Assembly: GCF_900090045.1 (NCBI RefSeq)
Contig: NC_041786.1
Span: 449,501 to 513,500, forward strand
Direction: 5' to 3'
DNA from: Plasmodium malariae
Lineage: Eukaryota; Apicomplexa; Aconoidasida; Haemosporida; Plasmodiidae
DNA: 64,000 nt
Under the pieces are notes generated by a model. It was given only the letters and a program-made list of their open reading frames with translations. It did not search any database and was not told where the DNA came from. Both the position numbers and the translations under genes were made by a program. Below, piece by piece: positions 12,619 to 23,726 of this stretch; position 1 is the stretch's first letter, and every line of letters starts with the position of its first letter.

Positions 12619-13589
12619 ATTAGTTTCTTTTATTTACCTGTTATGAACATTTGCACATACAAGCATATGAACATATACATATATGAACACATGCACATAT
12701 GTACATGCGAAAATGTGTGAGCACACAAATACACGTGCACATATATACACTTATATATATTTATACACGCACGCATGCATGCATACATCTAACCCAACAA
12801 GTAACTTCCCTACGAGTGATATGCATCAAAAAAAAAGATAAAAACAGACGACTTAAATATGATATAGTCAGATGTTCAACTCACGTTCCATATTTCACGA
12901 TTTTACATACAGTAAGGTAGCATTTGCATATTATAAATGTGCATATGTGCAAGTACAAATAGAAAAGTTCATATCTATATATATAAATATATATATATAT
13001 GCGTGTGTACATATATTGGTACAGGTGCATATATACTATGTATATATATACATATGCGGGTATGTAAGTGTGCAAATTATTTTTTCCCAGAACTAGGCAA
13101 CTGCACATAAAAAGAGACGACCTTATGTCACTATAAAAGGATCATAAACGATTTGCTAATTGAAGCAAAAATAAATTGTATGTACAAAAATAACACAGCA
13201 AATTAAAGCAAGTTAAGTTTTATGAACATGCGCCTATGAGCAGGTTAAATGTATTCATAGCCATATGTAATGTACCCGTTGGAACAGCTTTATAAATAAG
13301 GAAAAAAAAAAAAAAATGGAGGGAAAGTGCGAAAAAACGAGCACAAAAATGGAGGGAAAATGAGAGAAAAAAAGCAAAAATAATGGAAAACATATATTAA
13401 CACCCAAGTGAAGCTATTACAAATTTAAACTAATCGTATGGTAACGTTATATGAGTATTATATATACGATAACACTGTAATGACATGCATTACTCATATG
13501 ATATTAAAGATATAACTTCAGAAATATATAAATGAAAATAAGCCCTTTCTACTACTACTAACGATGATAAATATATTTATTGTTAAATT
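12619..13589. other. Intergenic region, 5' flank of the F-box-like gene
   Basis: The region has many CA/TG-rich and (TA)n microsatellite-like segments (12650-13080) and poly-A runs near 13300. Open frames here are made of repeated Tyr/Ile/His codons from these tracts. No gene is supported. It probably holds the promoter of the minus-strand gene ending at 9239. Confidence 0.6.
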
Positions 13590-13826
13590 CTAAAAGAAAA
13601 AGAAATTTACAAATACATACAGTTTTTTCCTAATACTATTTTTATTATAATAAAATATATTAACATTATTAATTCCTTTCATAAATCTCATTTTATTCAG
13701 CTTTGACTCTTCAGTTTTATGTACTGCTAGAATAGTATTCTTCAAATAGGAGATTAAAGCATCTTCTATAGTAATTTTAAAGATCTTTTGAAAAGAACTA
13801 CTTATTAATATGTAATTATAAATCAA
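13590..13826 (-). CDS. Orphan coding exon candidate, minus strand
   Basis: On the minus strand an open segment encodes a balanced sequence containing ITIEDALISYLKNTILAVH and then KTEESKLNKMRFMKG, which reads like real helical protein rather than low-complexity shadow. A donor-like ctgtatgt follows near 13622. Acceptor-like sites precede it: an aataag, and a cttttcaaaag just before ATCTTTAAAATTAC. I could not join it in phase with upstream segments, including a possible exon at about 13935-13990. It may be one exon of a small multi-exon gene between the F-box-like gene and IDH; a histone-fold-like helix pair is possible but not shown. Confidence 0.3.
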   Translation of the reverse strand: MIYNYILISSSFQKIFKITIEDALISYLKNTILAVHKTEESKLNKMRFMKGINNVNIFYYNKNSIRKKLYVFVNFFFF

Positions 13827-14218
13827 AAAATAAATAAATAAATATATATATATATATATATTTATTTATTTTCACGTATATTTTTATACAAGTACATATG
13901 TACGTATATGTACGTGATTATACAGCATATATTTACATACCTATCTACATAATATAATTTTTTCTATTAATTGTAAAAAAATTTCATATGATACATGAAT
14001 AAATGATGGGAAAAATAAAGAAAAATAAAGAAAAAAAAAAAAAAGAAAAAAACGAAAAATTAGCATTTTTTTAATTTTTAGGATTGAGTAATAAATTCAA
14101 GTAAATGAAGGAACGTTATTGTTACGCATATACCCGCACATACATATATGAGGTAAATAGATATGTATATACGCATATATGTACGTGTTCAATTTTATAC
14201 ATTCCCAACTTGTTAAAC

Positions 14219-14277
<59 letters not shown>

Positions 14278-14659
14278 AAATATGTATGTATATATATTTG
14301 TGCACATTCATAAGTGGTACATTTATATATATATGAATGTAATAGTCATGGCTACAGCATGATGCACTTACATTTTATTATTATTTAGCTAATTAACACG
14401 TAATAAAAAAACCCGTAAATGCACGTTCTTGTAATTGTTTCTTGTTTATATATATATGCAGCATAGTTCAATTTCAACACGGTATTTTTTATTTTATATA
14501 TTTTATTTTCTACTGTTCTGTTTTTTTTTCTTCGTGCATAATAATAAGTAGGTAAGAATAAGGAATATTTTGTCGTAGGATTGGTAATCCGTCATTACTT
14601 TACTAGTAGTTATTATGCCTTTGTAGTTCAACAAGTTACTAATTACACAAAGGATACTC

Positions 14660-14690
<31 letters not shown>

Positions 14691-14733
14691 ATTATTAAAT
14701 TATACATTTCCGTTAATTTGAATAAATAACATT

Positions 14734-14764
<31 letters not shown>

Positions 14765-15865
14765 GAAAAAAGAAAAAAGAAAAACACATATACGTATGCA
14801 TATACAATGGAATAAATAGAAAGAAATGAAAACACATTTTTTATGGTTAATAAAACACGACGGATTTACTTTTTATAAAAAACAAAAAATTTTTGCCCGT
14901 TGAAAAATTTAAATATATGCATTAAAAGAAAGGGTCAAGATAGAGGCAAGAAAGGCACAAACACGAACTTGCATGAAAATATACGAACGAAATGAGATTC
15001 AGAATTTTAATTTTTTTGTTTACACATACGGAATAATGACCTGATATATATACATGCTTATAAATACATACGTACATACATATAAATACTTATGCATACA
15101 TGTATATAATTTTTTCGCATTACAAAAAGAGGCTGTAAGGTAGATATATCGAATAAAGGTACACATATATGATCCAAATTATTGTATCTGTTCCTTTTAT
15201 AATTTTGCTTTCGTATAAGCTGAATGCATAGGAAGTAAGTTGCTGAGAAAGATCCACATTCTTGGGTACGCATTTATATATATAGGTATAAATATATATT
15301 TATATATGTATACAAAATTTACCGCCCCTTTTTTATCATATTATTTTAACCCGTTGTACTGTTTAAAAAATCCGCGTTAGAACGAAACAAATATGGAAAA
15401 GTTGTTCTCGAATCAGGTTAAAAAAAAAAAAATAATGTCTTAGTTTATTATTACGGAAATTAACAGAAAAACAAAAACGAGGACACATATTTAGATACGA
15501 AAAGTACGCAAAACGGTTTCTGCTTCTACACCATAAGTATACATACGGGGGCATTAACTTGTATACGTGTGTGTATACATATATATACATTTGCGAATAT
15601 TTTTAAGTCTTTCCGTATACACAGCTTTTTTAATATTTTTTTAAGCCACTCTTTAAAGTAGTGACTAGGCCAAGTGTTCCATCTTTTTTATTCAAAATTT
15701 TTCATAAAAAGGGTAGTAAGTTAAGCAAAAAAAAAAAAAAAAAAAAGAACAAAATAAAGGAACAAAGAAGTAACAAAATAAGGGAACTAAAAAGGAAAAA
15801 AATAAGGGAACTAAGAAGTAAAAAGATAAGGGAACTAAAAAATAAGCCAAAAAAACGGAACAAAA
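13827..15865. other. Intergenic region upstream of IDH
   Basis: It contains (TA)n near 13840-13860 and 14235-14275, poly-T near 14665, and a long A-run near 14740-14765. Two minus-strand open frames (about 15058-15273 and 15363-15590) are less repetitive but could not be joined into a gene. Just before IDH, 15745-15850 carries a degenerate 21-bp unit containing ataagggaactaa in the probable 5' UTR. Confidence 0.5.
15745..15850 (+). repeat. Degenerate ~21-bp repeat in the IDH 5' leader
   Basis: Four or so units sharing aataagggaactaa follow a long A-run just upstream of the IDH start codon. In one frame they would give a Lys/Arg/Glu-rich peptide, but the IDH frame has a TAA at 15788-15790, so the array is most likely untranslated. 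Confidence 0.65.
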
Positions 15866-17275
15866 ATGGGAGCAAAATGGAATATTATCAAACGTCCAGT
15901 GATTCACAATATTATCAAACGAAATATAAAAAAGAGCCCCTCCTCCTTCAACATTTACGGGAAAGTAAAAGTCGAAAATCCAGTGGTAGAATTAGACGGA
16001 GATGAAATGACCAAAGTAATATGGAAAGATATTAAGAATAAATTAATACTACCCTATCTAGATTTGAATATAAAATATTTCGATTTATCTATTCAAAATA
16101 GAGACAGAACAAATGATGAAGTAACACTAGAAGCAGCAGAGGAAATAAAAAAAAGTTCTGTTGGTATAAAATGTGCTACAATTACACCTGACGCTGCTAG
16201 AGTTAAGGAATTTAATTTAAAGCAAATGTGGAAAAGTCCAAATGGCACGATAAGAAATATATTAGACGGAACTGTTTTTAGAGCTCCTATTCTTATAAAA
16301 AATATACCTAGATTTATACCTAATTGGAGAAAACCAATTATTATAGGAAGACATGCTTATGCTGATCAGTACAAACAGAAATCATTAAAAATTGAAAAAA
16401 GTGGTACATTTGAAATAGTTTTTACCCCCGATGATAATTCTCAAGTAGTCAGAGAAAAGGTTTACCATTTCAAAGGTTCTGGTGTGTGTTTAGGTATGTA
16501 TAATACAGAAGAGTCTATCCGAAATTTTGCTTTATCATGCTTCAGATATGCATTAGATCTTAAAATGCCTCTATATATGAGTACAAAAAGTACCATACTG
16601 AAAATCTATGATGGATTATTTACAGATATTTTTTCTGAAATATATGAAGAAAAATTTCGAAAATTATTTGAACAACATAATTTATGGTATGAACATAAAT
16701 TAATTGATGATATGGTTGCGCAGGTTTTGAAATCTGAGGGAGGATTTGTATGGGCTTGTAAGAATTATGATGGAGATATACAATCAGATGCAGTTGCACA
16801 AGGGTATGGAAGCTTAGGTTTAATGAGTTCTATTTTAATGTGCCCAGATGGTGTTACATGCGTTTCTGAAGCTGCACATGGTACTGTGACAAGACATTTT
16901 AGATCTTATCAGAAAGGTGAAAAAACATCAACAAATCCTATTGCATCTATTTTTGCATGGACAAGGGGTCTTCAACACAGAGCTAAGTTAGATAACAATC
17001 AACCCTTACAACAGTTCTGTTATGCACTTGAAAGGGCTTGTATAGAAACCGTTGAAGATGGACTAATGCCGAAAGATTTAGCAGCATGCATTAAAGGAAT
17101 TAAAAATGTTACCGAAAAAGACTATTTGTTCACAGAAGATTTTATAGATGCAATTAATGAAAAACTTAAATTTAAATTACTAGTTTTTCAAAAAAAAAAT
17201 GAAACACAAGCGACTAATACAAAATTACATAATGAAAATTGGAATCACTATGCACCACAAGAACATGCCTCCTGA
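15866..17275 (+). CDS. IDH: NADP-dependent isocitrate dehydrogenase, mitochondrial
   Basis: This single-exon gene encodes 469 aa. The enzyme oxidatively decarboxylates isocitrate to 2-oxoglutarate with NADP+, here probably in the mitochondrion. Residues 1-35 are basic, without acidic residues, and fit a transit peptide. The eukaryotic NADP-IDH fold follows from [12 protein letters not shown] at 42-53. Substrate residues are visible by family alignment: SPNGTIRN with Arg130, Arg139, Arg162 in GRHAYADQY, catalytic Tyr169 and Lys241, and metal-binding Asp281, Asp304 and Asp308 in the YDGDIQSD block. The C-terminal block [12 protein letters not shown] and the [15 protein letters not shown] segment bind NADP. 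No key residue is missing. The ATG at 15866 is the first in frame after an upstream stop. The length equals the P. falciparum enzyme within a residue or so, as I recall. Confidence 0.97.
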   Translation: MGAKWNIIKRPVIHNIIKRNIKKSPSSFNIYGKVKVENPVVELDGDEMTKVIWKDIKNKLILPYLDLNIKYFDLSIQNRDRTNDEVTLEAAEEIKKSSVGIKCATITPDAARVKEFNLKQMWKSPNGTIRNILDGTVFRAPILIKNIPRFIPNWRKPIIIGRHAYADQYKQKSLKIEKSGTFEIVFTPDDNSQVVREKVYHFKGSGVCLGMYNTEESIRNFALSCFRYALDLKMPLYMSTKSTILKIYDGLFTDIFSEIYEEKFRKLFEQHNLWYEHKLIDDMVAQVLKSEGGFVWACKNYDGDIQSDAVAQGYGSLGLMSSILMCPDGVTCVSEAAHGTVTRHFRSYQKGEKTSTNPIASIFAWTRGLQHRAKLDNNQPLQQFCYALERACIETVEDGLMPKDLAACIKGIKNVTEKDYLFTEDFIDAINEKLKFKLLVFQKKNETQATNTKLHNENWNHYAPQEHAS

Positions 17276-18534
17276 ACTGTTCATATGTACTGCTTTTCTT
17301 GAATTCGCGTATTTATCGCTTATTTAGTTTTCCATTGTCCATTCTTTTTTCATCTACTTTTTTCAATATTTATTTATTTCCATATTTATTTATTTCCATA
17401 TTTATTTATTTCAGTATTTATTTATTTCAGTATTTATTTATTTCCATATTTATTTATTTCCATATTTATTTATTTCCATATTTATTTATTTCCACTTTTA
17501 TTTTACATATTTTCCCAATTTAATTAAGATCATATATATGTACGCGTTGACGCAATGCGTTCCACTGGAACATAAATATACTGTATGCATGTGCGAATAT
17601 AAAGCTATATAGTAGCTAACATTTTAAACCCTCAGTGATTCTAACCACGTTAGAATATTTACATTTTTCGTATAACTATGCCATTCCCATTTGTGAAATG
17701 TACACCTTTTACATTTATCCTGAACAGAAGTTTCTTCCTTTTTTTTTTTTTTTTTTTTTCTTTCTAGCTTCCTCTGGTTATTATAAACAGATGCAATTAC
17801 GTCAGCTTTCACCGCCTGTCTATTTGTTGTAATGAGCAGGTTATAATATGTAAGCTATGATTAATGTAACTGTTCATAGAGTGATATAATACTAAGGGAA
17901 AGCAGAAAAAGTCCATATTTTTCATAACTCTAAAATGCAAAGCAGTGAATGGAAGCGCAGTGGCAAATGCATAGGTTAATATTCTTAAATTTTAAAATAA
18001 TTTTAAAAAAAAATTTACAAAAAAAGAAAGTCAAGAAAGCATACGTAAAGAAAAGTAAAGTTCAATATACTACATAATAGCATAGAAAAGTATACTATAG
18101 AACAGTACAATAGAGAAAGTATAAATATTGACTTCCTGATGTGTGAAAAAAAAGGTACTCAAAATGTACATACACATGTATATGCATATAAATGTTCACC
18201 TACACATATACGCCCGCGCATAACATCTTCACACGACCAAAAAATATGCCTTATTATCGCAGCGTTGGAAAGCACGAACACTAAAAGCTAACTTCATATA
18301 TTTACCTGATTAATTTCTTCAAAAAATACATATATATGTTACATGAAATTTTTTATTTCAAATTACCATTCACGTAAAATCTGGGATAATTTTTCTGAGT
18401 TAAGAAATAATTTATTGATGCATCGTATTCTCATTTATTCAGCTTCTGACCTTATTTCTCGTCGTATTTTGTTCAATATATGACCTCATTTTTCCTTTTT
18501 ATTTTTCTTTTTATGATAGAAAAACTAAATATAC
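17276..18534. other. Intergenic region between convergent genes, with an 18-bp repeat
   Basis: The 3' flanks of IDH and of the minus-strand gene ending at 18535 meet here. An 18-bp array lies at 17370-17510, a T-run at 17740-17760 and unremarkable AT-rich sequence elsewhere. The frame seen just past the IDH stop is an artefact of the repeat. Confidence 0.65.
17370..17512. repeat. 18-bp tandem repeat downstream of IDH, about 8 copies
   Basis: Units of tatttatttatttccata, with some reading cagta in place of ccata, run head to tail within 250 bp of the IDH stop codon, probably in the 3' UTR. Confidence 0.88.
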
Positions 18535-20160
18535 CTATGTCATTACGATGCTCTGTCTCGAAATATCATTGAATTGAGGTAATTCGATTTTTCCATTTTC
18601 GTCCCTTGGGAAATTTTCCATTTGATAATAAACCTCTTCATACTCCTTTCTATTTTCTTGAATTAGCTGTTCTACGCTTCTTTGACTTCTTAAGACGTCA
18701 ATTTTATCACTTTCTTTTGAGTCTAGCCAATTATTTATAATATCCCATAATTTAGAAAATATAGTACGAGATTCGTCAACCCCTTCAAAAAAACTTATAC
18801 AGTCCTTCTGATGGGCATCTAATAATATATCTCCATATTTTTTTCTACAAACTTCACATTCCATATCCATTTGATGAATTGGTGGTATTGTAGGGTCAAA
18901 GTAAATTTCTTTAGTGTTTAAGTCCCTTTTAATTTTTGCAAAAGCTAATTTAACTACTTTATAAATATATCTTATAAACATGCGAATATATCTTAAAATG
19001 TCTTTCGCAATGACATCACATTTTAAGTCTACTACATTAGGTAGAGTGTTATTTAAATTATATTCATCCTATAAAAAAAAAAAAAAAAAAAGCAAGTAAC
19101 ATACAAATGGAATAATTATATTATTGATTTTTAATAAATTTAAAAGTGTTCATTGGAAATGATTTTCTTCACACTAAGTGTGTTGTTGATATATATACGC
19201 ATGACATTGTCTTAACGCTTAATTTGTTACTTTAATATAATTTAGTTTTAGTTTTAGTTTATTCTATTTTATGTTATTCTATTTCTTTTTTATTCTGTTT
19301 TATTTTATTCTATTTTATTTTATTCTATATCTTTTTTATTCTGTTTTATTTTATTCTATATCTTTTTTATTCTGTTTTATTTTATTCTATATCTTTTTTA
19401 TCCTATTTTATTTTATTAGTCTTCTTTTTTTTTTCTAGTTCTTTTTCTCTTTTCTTTCTTGTCTAATTTCTTTTTTTTTTTAAGCTCAAATGCTTATAAG
19501 ACTGGAACACTGTTTTACCTGACTCATTGGATACATACGATTCATAAGGTTGTTCACTCTGTTGCTTTGAAACGATTCTCTAATACATATTGGCACATTG
19601 GTGTGCATATTGTCAAGATCCATAAATTGCCCATTTAGAGAGTAATTAATATCATCAGATAGATATGCATAAGTTAACCTACTTGGATTATTGCTTATAT
19701 ATTTTTCTTTATATTCTGCATTTTTATCACTCATAGGCATAGCATAATTATAATCTTCTATATTACTTCCTTGGATTGAATTACTGGGATATATTACATA
19801 AGGATTATATTCTTGACAGAATGAATTATTAAAAGAATTATATTTTTTATTGCTCGTTTTACGTTTGTTGTCAACTGTGCGAATAAATACTTTTCGATTT
19901 TGTGGTTTGCAACTAAATGAGTTTCCTGAGCAACTAATATTCATTGAAGAATTTTTCTTATTTTCATATTCATGAACTCCTGCATTCGGATAAGTATAGT
20001 ACTCCTGATATTTCGTTTGGGGAACTGCAATACTTTCATTAGTGTACCCCTCTACAGCATATTGTCTACCTGTACTTTCAGGTAGGGTGTCGTTGGTTTC
20101 TTCAAAACCCTTATCAGGTTTACTCATTTTTTCATAATTTTTATATGAATTTACAAACAT
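18535..20160 (-). CDS. Conserved-type protein of unknown function with a C2HC motif, two exons
   Basis: Exon 1 is 20160-19519 and exon 2 is 19068-18535 on the minus strand. The donor follows atgagtcag and the acceptor is tttttatag; the join is phase 0 and yields 391 aa. A second in-frame Met 11 codons later (MSKPDKG) is an alternative start. The first 200 residues are Tyr/Asn/Ser-rich and probably disordered. The second exon is more ordered, with a basic-hydrophobic segment and a possible zinc site, Cys285-x2-Cys288, His300 and Cys304, in a CEVCRKKYGD context. The C-terminus is acidic and helical. I recognise no family with certainty. From memory, the syntenic P. falciparum gene next to IDH may be annotated as an inner-membrane-complex suture component, which I could not verify. 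The intron carries a 31-bp T/A repeat. Confidence 0.75.
19235..19415. repeat. T/A-rich ~31-bp tandem repeat in an intron
   Basis: Repeats of ttttattctatatcttt followed by tttattctg occur about four times within the intron (19069-19518) of the minus-strand C2HC-motif gene, preceded by shorter TTTTA units. It is non-coding. Confidence 0.75.
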
Positions 20161-22913
20161 AGCCAGATGGCAGATAGGTATAACTATATATATGAGCTGC
20201 TTTTTTAAAAATATATATATATACGTAATATCACTATAAATCTATTAGTTTATTAGCATAAAAAAAAAAATATGTTAATCTATACTTGATGAACTGAATA
20301 TAAAACCAATGTTTTTCCTTGCACTTCCTTCATTCATATAAACATTGTAGAGGGTAAAAATTTTTATAAATATATTAGCACAAAATTAAATATTATAAAA
20401 TATAAATTCTACGTATGATTAATGTATGCATATGTATACCTTCACACGTATATATATATATATATAAGGTGAAAACTTAATATTTTCGTTCTTTTTTATT
20501 TTTTTTATAACAGTAATGTACGTTAAATGGGAAGACACTAATAACCACTTAACCTTATATTGTAATAAACATTTTACACAAATGGTGATACGAAAACTTC
20601 AGTAAGCAACATTGGTAATGCAGCTAAGTTAGAAATAAAAACTTATACAAAACGGATAAAATATGCTTATGTATATACTTTTATGGATATACGCATATAT
20701 ACATACATACATGCATATATACATACACACATACATACATGCATATATACATACACACATACATACATGCATACGTACAATTATAAATATAATCTTTTTA
20801 ACGTATAAAAAAGTAGACTTAATATTTTAGTCAAATTTCTTTTTTCTTTATTTCTTTTTTTTTTAAATTCTTTTTTAAAGAGAAAAGGCTTTAAGAAAAA
20901 TTACAAATGTGAGATTTTTAAGTGGGTAATACTTAAATTATTTTTAATACATACATGTATATATTTTCCTATACACACATATGATACAATATTAAAATGG
21001 AAAAGAAAGAAAAAACATTTAATATTTTGTCTTCATTAACCATACTATTAAATAATGAACAGGTCATAATAAATAACGCAACTACCTAATAAAACATGTG
21101 AGCAAAAAAAGCTATTTATTAAAAATTATATGAACTGTTCAGGTTACATATGTACATATATTGAAAAGAATTACACGTACAACCATAAAAATGGTAGGAA
21201 AAAAAAAAAAAAGAAAAGATAACAGTCTTAATATGCAATAATAACAAAAGAAAAAAAAAAAAAAATGTGGCTCTTGATCATGTAATTAAATTTAAAATTT
21301 GTAATTTTTTTTTTTCTTTTTTTTTTTAATAGTACATTAAATAAATCAGTTTATTCAAAATTTCAACTTTTAATCGGATCAAGTAAAAACGTAACAAATA
21401 ATTATTCTATTCTACAAAAAAAAACAAATTAAAATAATTTCCATAAAAATTTATAGACTTCTAATTCAAAAATTACTTATTCAATGTTTTTTTTGTTTAT
21501 GAAAAAAAGAAAAATATATAATTTCATTTTATTTGATAAATTATATAAGTGTGTTTCTTAATATTGGTATATTTTAAATTATACATTTTTTTTTTTTTAC
21601 TGTAATTTCATTTGTACTTTTTATTTATTAATATACTTCCGGATGTTTTTTTGATGTGTGCGTATTTGTGTGCAGTGTATTTATATTACATTCGCAACAA
21701 GTAAAAAAAAAAAAAAAAATTTTTTACAAATGTGTTCTATATTTTTTTATTTTCACATTTATTTTTATTTTCCTTTCATTTTGCTCTTTTTGTTCAATTC
21801 GTTCAATTTTTCCAGTTCATTCAATTTGTTTAATTCGTTCAATTTGTTCAATTTGCTTAATTTTATCAATTTTCGATTTATATTCCATCGCTTTCCTCTT
21901 TAAAATGTTTCACGAATAAACATGAATCAGATTTGTTCTATAATATTTTTTTTTTTTGAAAAGAAACTAGGTAAATTCAGCAGAATAAAAATAAGTAAAA
22001 GGAAAAACTAATTCATTTAAAAAAACATAAATTTAAAATGGATTAACTAAAAAGGGTAATCTAAAACTCACAAGAAAAAAAAAAAGATATTTGCGTTTTT
22101 TATCATACTTTTATTTTTTTTGCATATAATTCCATTCCTTCAAGTGCCTAATAACATATATGAACATTGTAATTCACATATTTATTATGTTTTGTTTTAT
22201 GTTTAAAGAAAAATTATTACGAAATTTCAAAAAGGACCACCAAAAATGTAAAAAAGTAAAAAAAAGTAAAATTTCCCATGTTTTATTTTTCTCTATGGAA
22301 AATAAGCAAAAAGATGGAAACATACATAATGAACATAAAGCAAAACAACTGAAATGCTTTAAATGCTAACTGTATATAAAAAATGAATTATAAAATAGCA
22401 TTTTAACTAATAATAATACAAAAAAAAAGTTAAAATTAAAAATCAACAATTTAACCAATAATTAAGTAAAAAAAAAAAAAAAAAAAAATACGCAAAAAAA
22501 AAATATATATATTTACATATAAATTCTTGCATGTCATATAAAAATGGGGGTAAAATGCGAAAAAAGAAAAATTATAAAACATATTTATTTTAATTTTTAC
22601 AATGGTACGTTACAAAATATTAATAAAAAGAGGGTAAAATTTAAATTATTCTTTTACTCATAAACAACACTTAAAAGAGAAAAAATATCACATATAAATG
22701 GCAAAGGGGGAAGAGGGAAAAAAATGTATGGGTGAAGGGTATAGATGGGTGAAGTATTTGGGCAAAAGTTTGTGCATGTTTAGGAAAATATATTAAAAGG
22801 AAAAAATTGTAATAAATTCATGCATTGTGCAGCAGCATTGGATATATACATGAGTGCATATACATATATGTGTTGTATGTGTACTTGTGTGTGTCTGTAC
22901 GTGAATAACTACG
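20161..22913. other. Intergenic region, 2.75 kb
   Basis: This separates two minus-strand genes and should hold the promoter of the C2HC-motif gene and the 3' flank of the E2 gene. It shows tetranucleotide-like acatacatacatgcat repeats (20690-20780), poly-A and poly-T runs (21200-21320, 22465-22500) and a run of short ttcaatttgttcaa units near 21795-21860. The ORF-like stretches at 21656-21919 and 22160-22369 are low-complexity, and no gene is supported. Confidence 0.6.
20690..20790. repeat. ACAT/GCAT microsatellite
   Basis: Interrupted acatacatgcatat tetranucleotide-based repeats of about 100 bp lie in intergenic DNA. No coding potential was seen. Confidence 0.75.
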
Positions 22914-23726
22914 TCAACATTTGTCGTCATGATAAAGAAAGTTATTCTGACTGCTTCCAGGTTTGGCATCTGCATGTGTGTAGTTATCAATTGGCAGCTT
23001 TTTTTCTTTTGCTGAAGAGAGCATGGATATAATAGATAATATTAGGCCGGAAATAGATAAACTAGGGTTGTAGTCATCACCTAATAAACTTAAACAAATG
23101 TCTCCATTTGAATACACATGTGTGTGCTTAGGTGGTTTTTGTAAAAAATAAACAGTTGGTGGTTTTAAGGGATAATCATCAGAAAAAATAATTTTTATTT
23201 TATAAATTTCATTAGCATATATAGTATTTTCTAATCCTGTATATGTTACAATCCAAATTCTAATATTATTTGGGTGTACATCTATTGTACAATTGATTGG
23301 AGGATTTTTTAAAAAATTATGCAATTCTTTTTGTATTCTGTAATTAGCATTTCCCAAATTGTACTTTGTTCGTATATGCTTTTGTACACATGTAGAAGGT
23401 TTCAGTGTGCTACAATTAACAGGTTTATTCGGTTGTATTGTAAATAACCGTTTTGTATTTTTCTTCACATTTTCATTTATTAGATATTTACTTTTACCTA
23501 AGTAATATACAGGGTTTTTATGTAATATCTTGTTCCATTCTTTTTTTGTGCCACATTTTGTCTTTATCATAAAATTAATATATTTATTCCTGTGATTTGT
23601 AAAGCTTCCATATTTTGGTATACATGAAAAAGATCTACATTTTACGCAATTCTTATTTCCAAACCTTGTTAATATGCTCATATAACATATTATTATTAAA
23701 CTTTTTAGCACTTTTACCTTTTTCAT
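22914..23726 (-). CDS. Ubiquitin-conjugating enzyme E2, apicoplast-type (UBE2W-like core)
   Basis: This single-exon gene encodes 270 aa. Residues 1-25 form a hydrophobic signal-anchor-like start (SLIIICYMSILTRF), followed by a Lys/Asn-rich basic stretch to about 120, the bipartite pattern of apicoplast targeting. The E2 fold covers about 125-250: IQKELHNFLKNPP, YKIKIIFSDDYPLKPP, then NGDICLSLLGDDYNP with catalytic Cys211, and LSIISMLSSAKEK. The segment before the Cys reads HTHVYSNG where most E2s have an HPN motif; UBE2W enzymes have HPHVYSNG, so the core is UBE2W-like. In Plasmodium such an E2 belongs to the symbiont-derived ERAD-like (SELMA) protein import system of the apicoplast. The targeting call is inferred from the N-terminus. 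Confidence 0.88.
   Translation of the reverse strand: MKKVKVLKSLIIICYMSILTRFGNKNCVKCRSFSCIPKYGSFTNHRNKYINFMIKTKCGTKKEWNKILHKNPVYYLGKSKYLINENVKKNTKRLFTIQPNKPVNCSTLKPSTCVQKHIRTKYNLGNANYRIQKELHNFLKNPPINCTIDVHPNNIRIWIVTYTGLENTIYANEIYKIKIIFSDDYPLKPPTVYFLQKPPKHTHVYSNGDICLSLLGDDYNPSLSISGLILSIISMLSSAKEKKLPIDNYTHADAKPGSSQNNFLYHDDKC

Noticed and set aside
14550..14620. Minus-strand ATG frame (MTDYQSYDKIFLIL) in the IDH upstream region
   Set aside because: It ends after about 25 codons without any GT donor, so it cannot be an exon of a longer gene, and it has no similarity I recognise.
15661..16005. Lys/Arg/Glu-rich frame overlapping the start of IDH
   Set aside because: It arises from the 5' leader repeat and an A-run, and enters the IDH coding sequence in the wrong frame.
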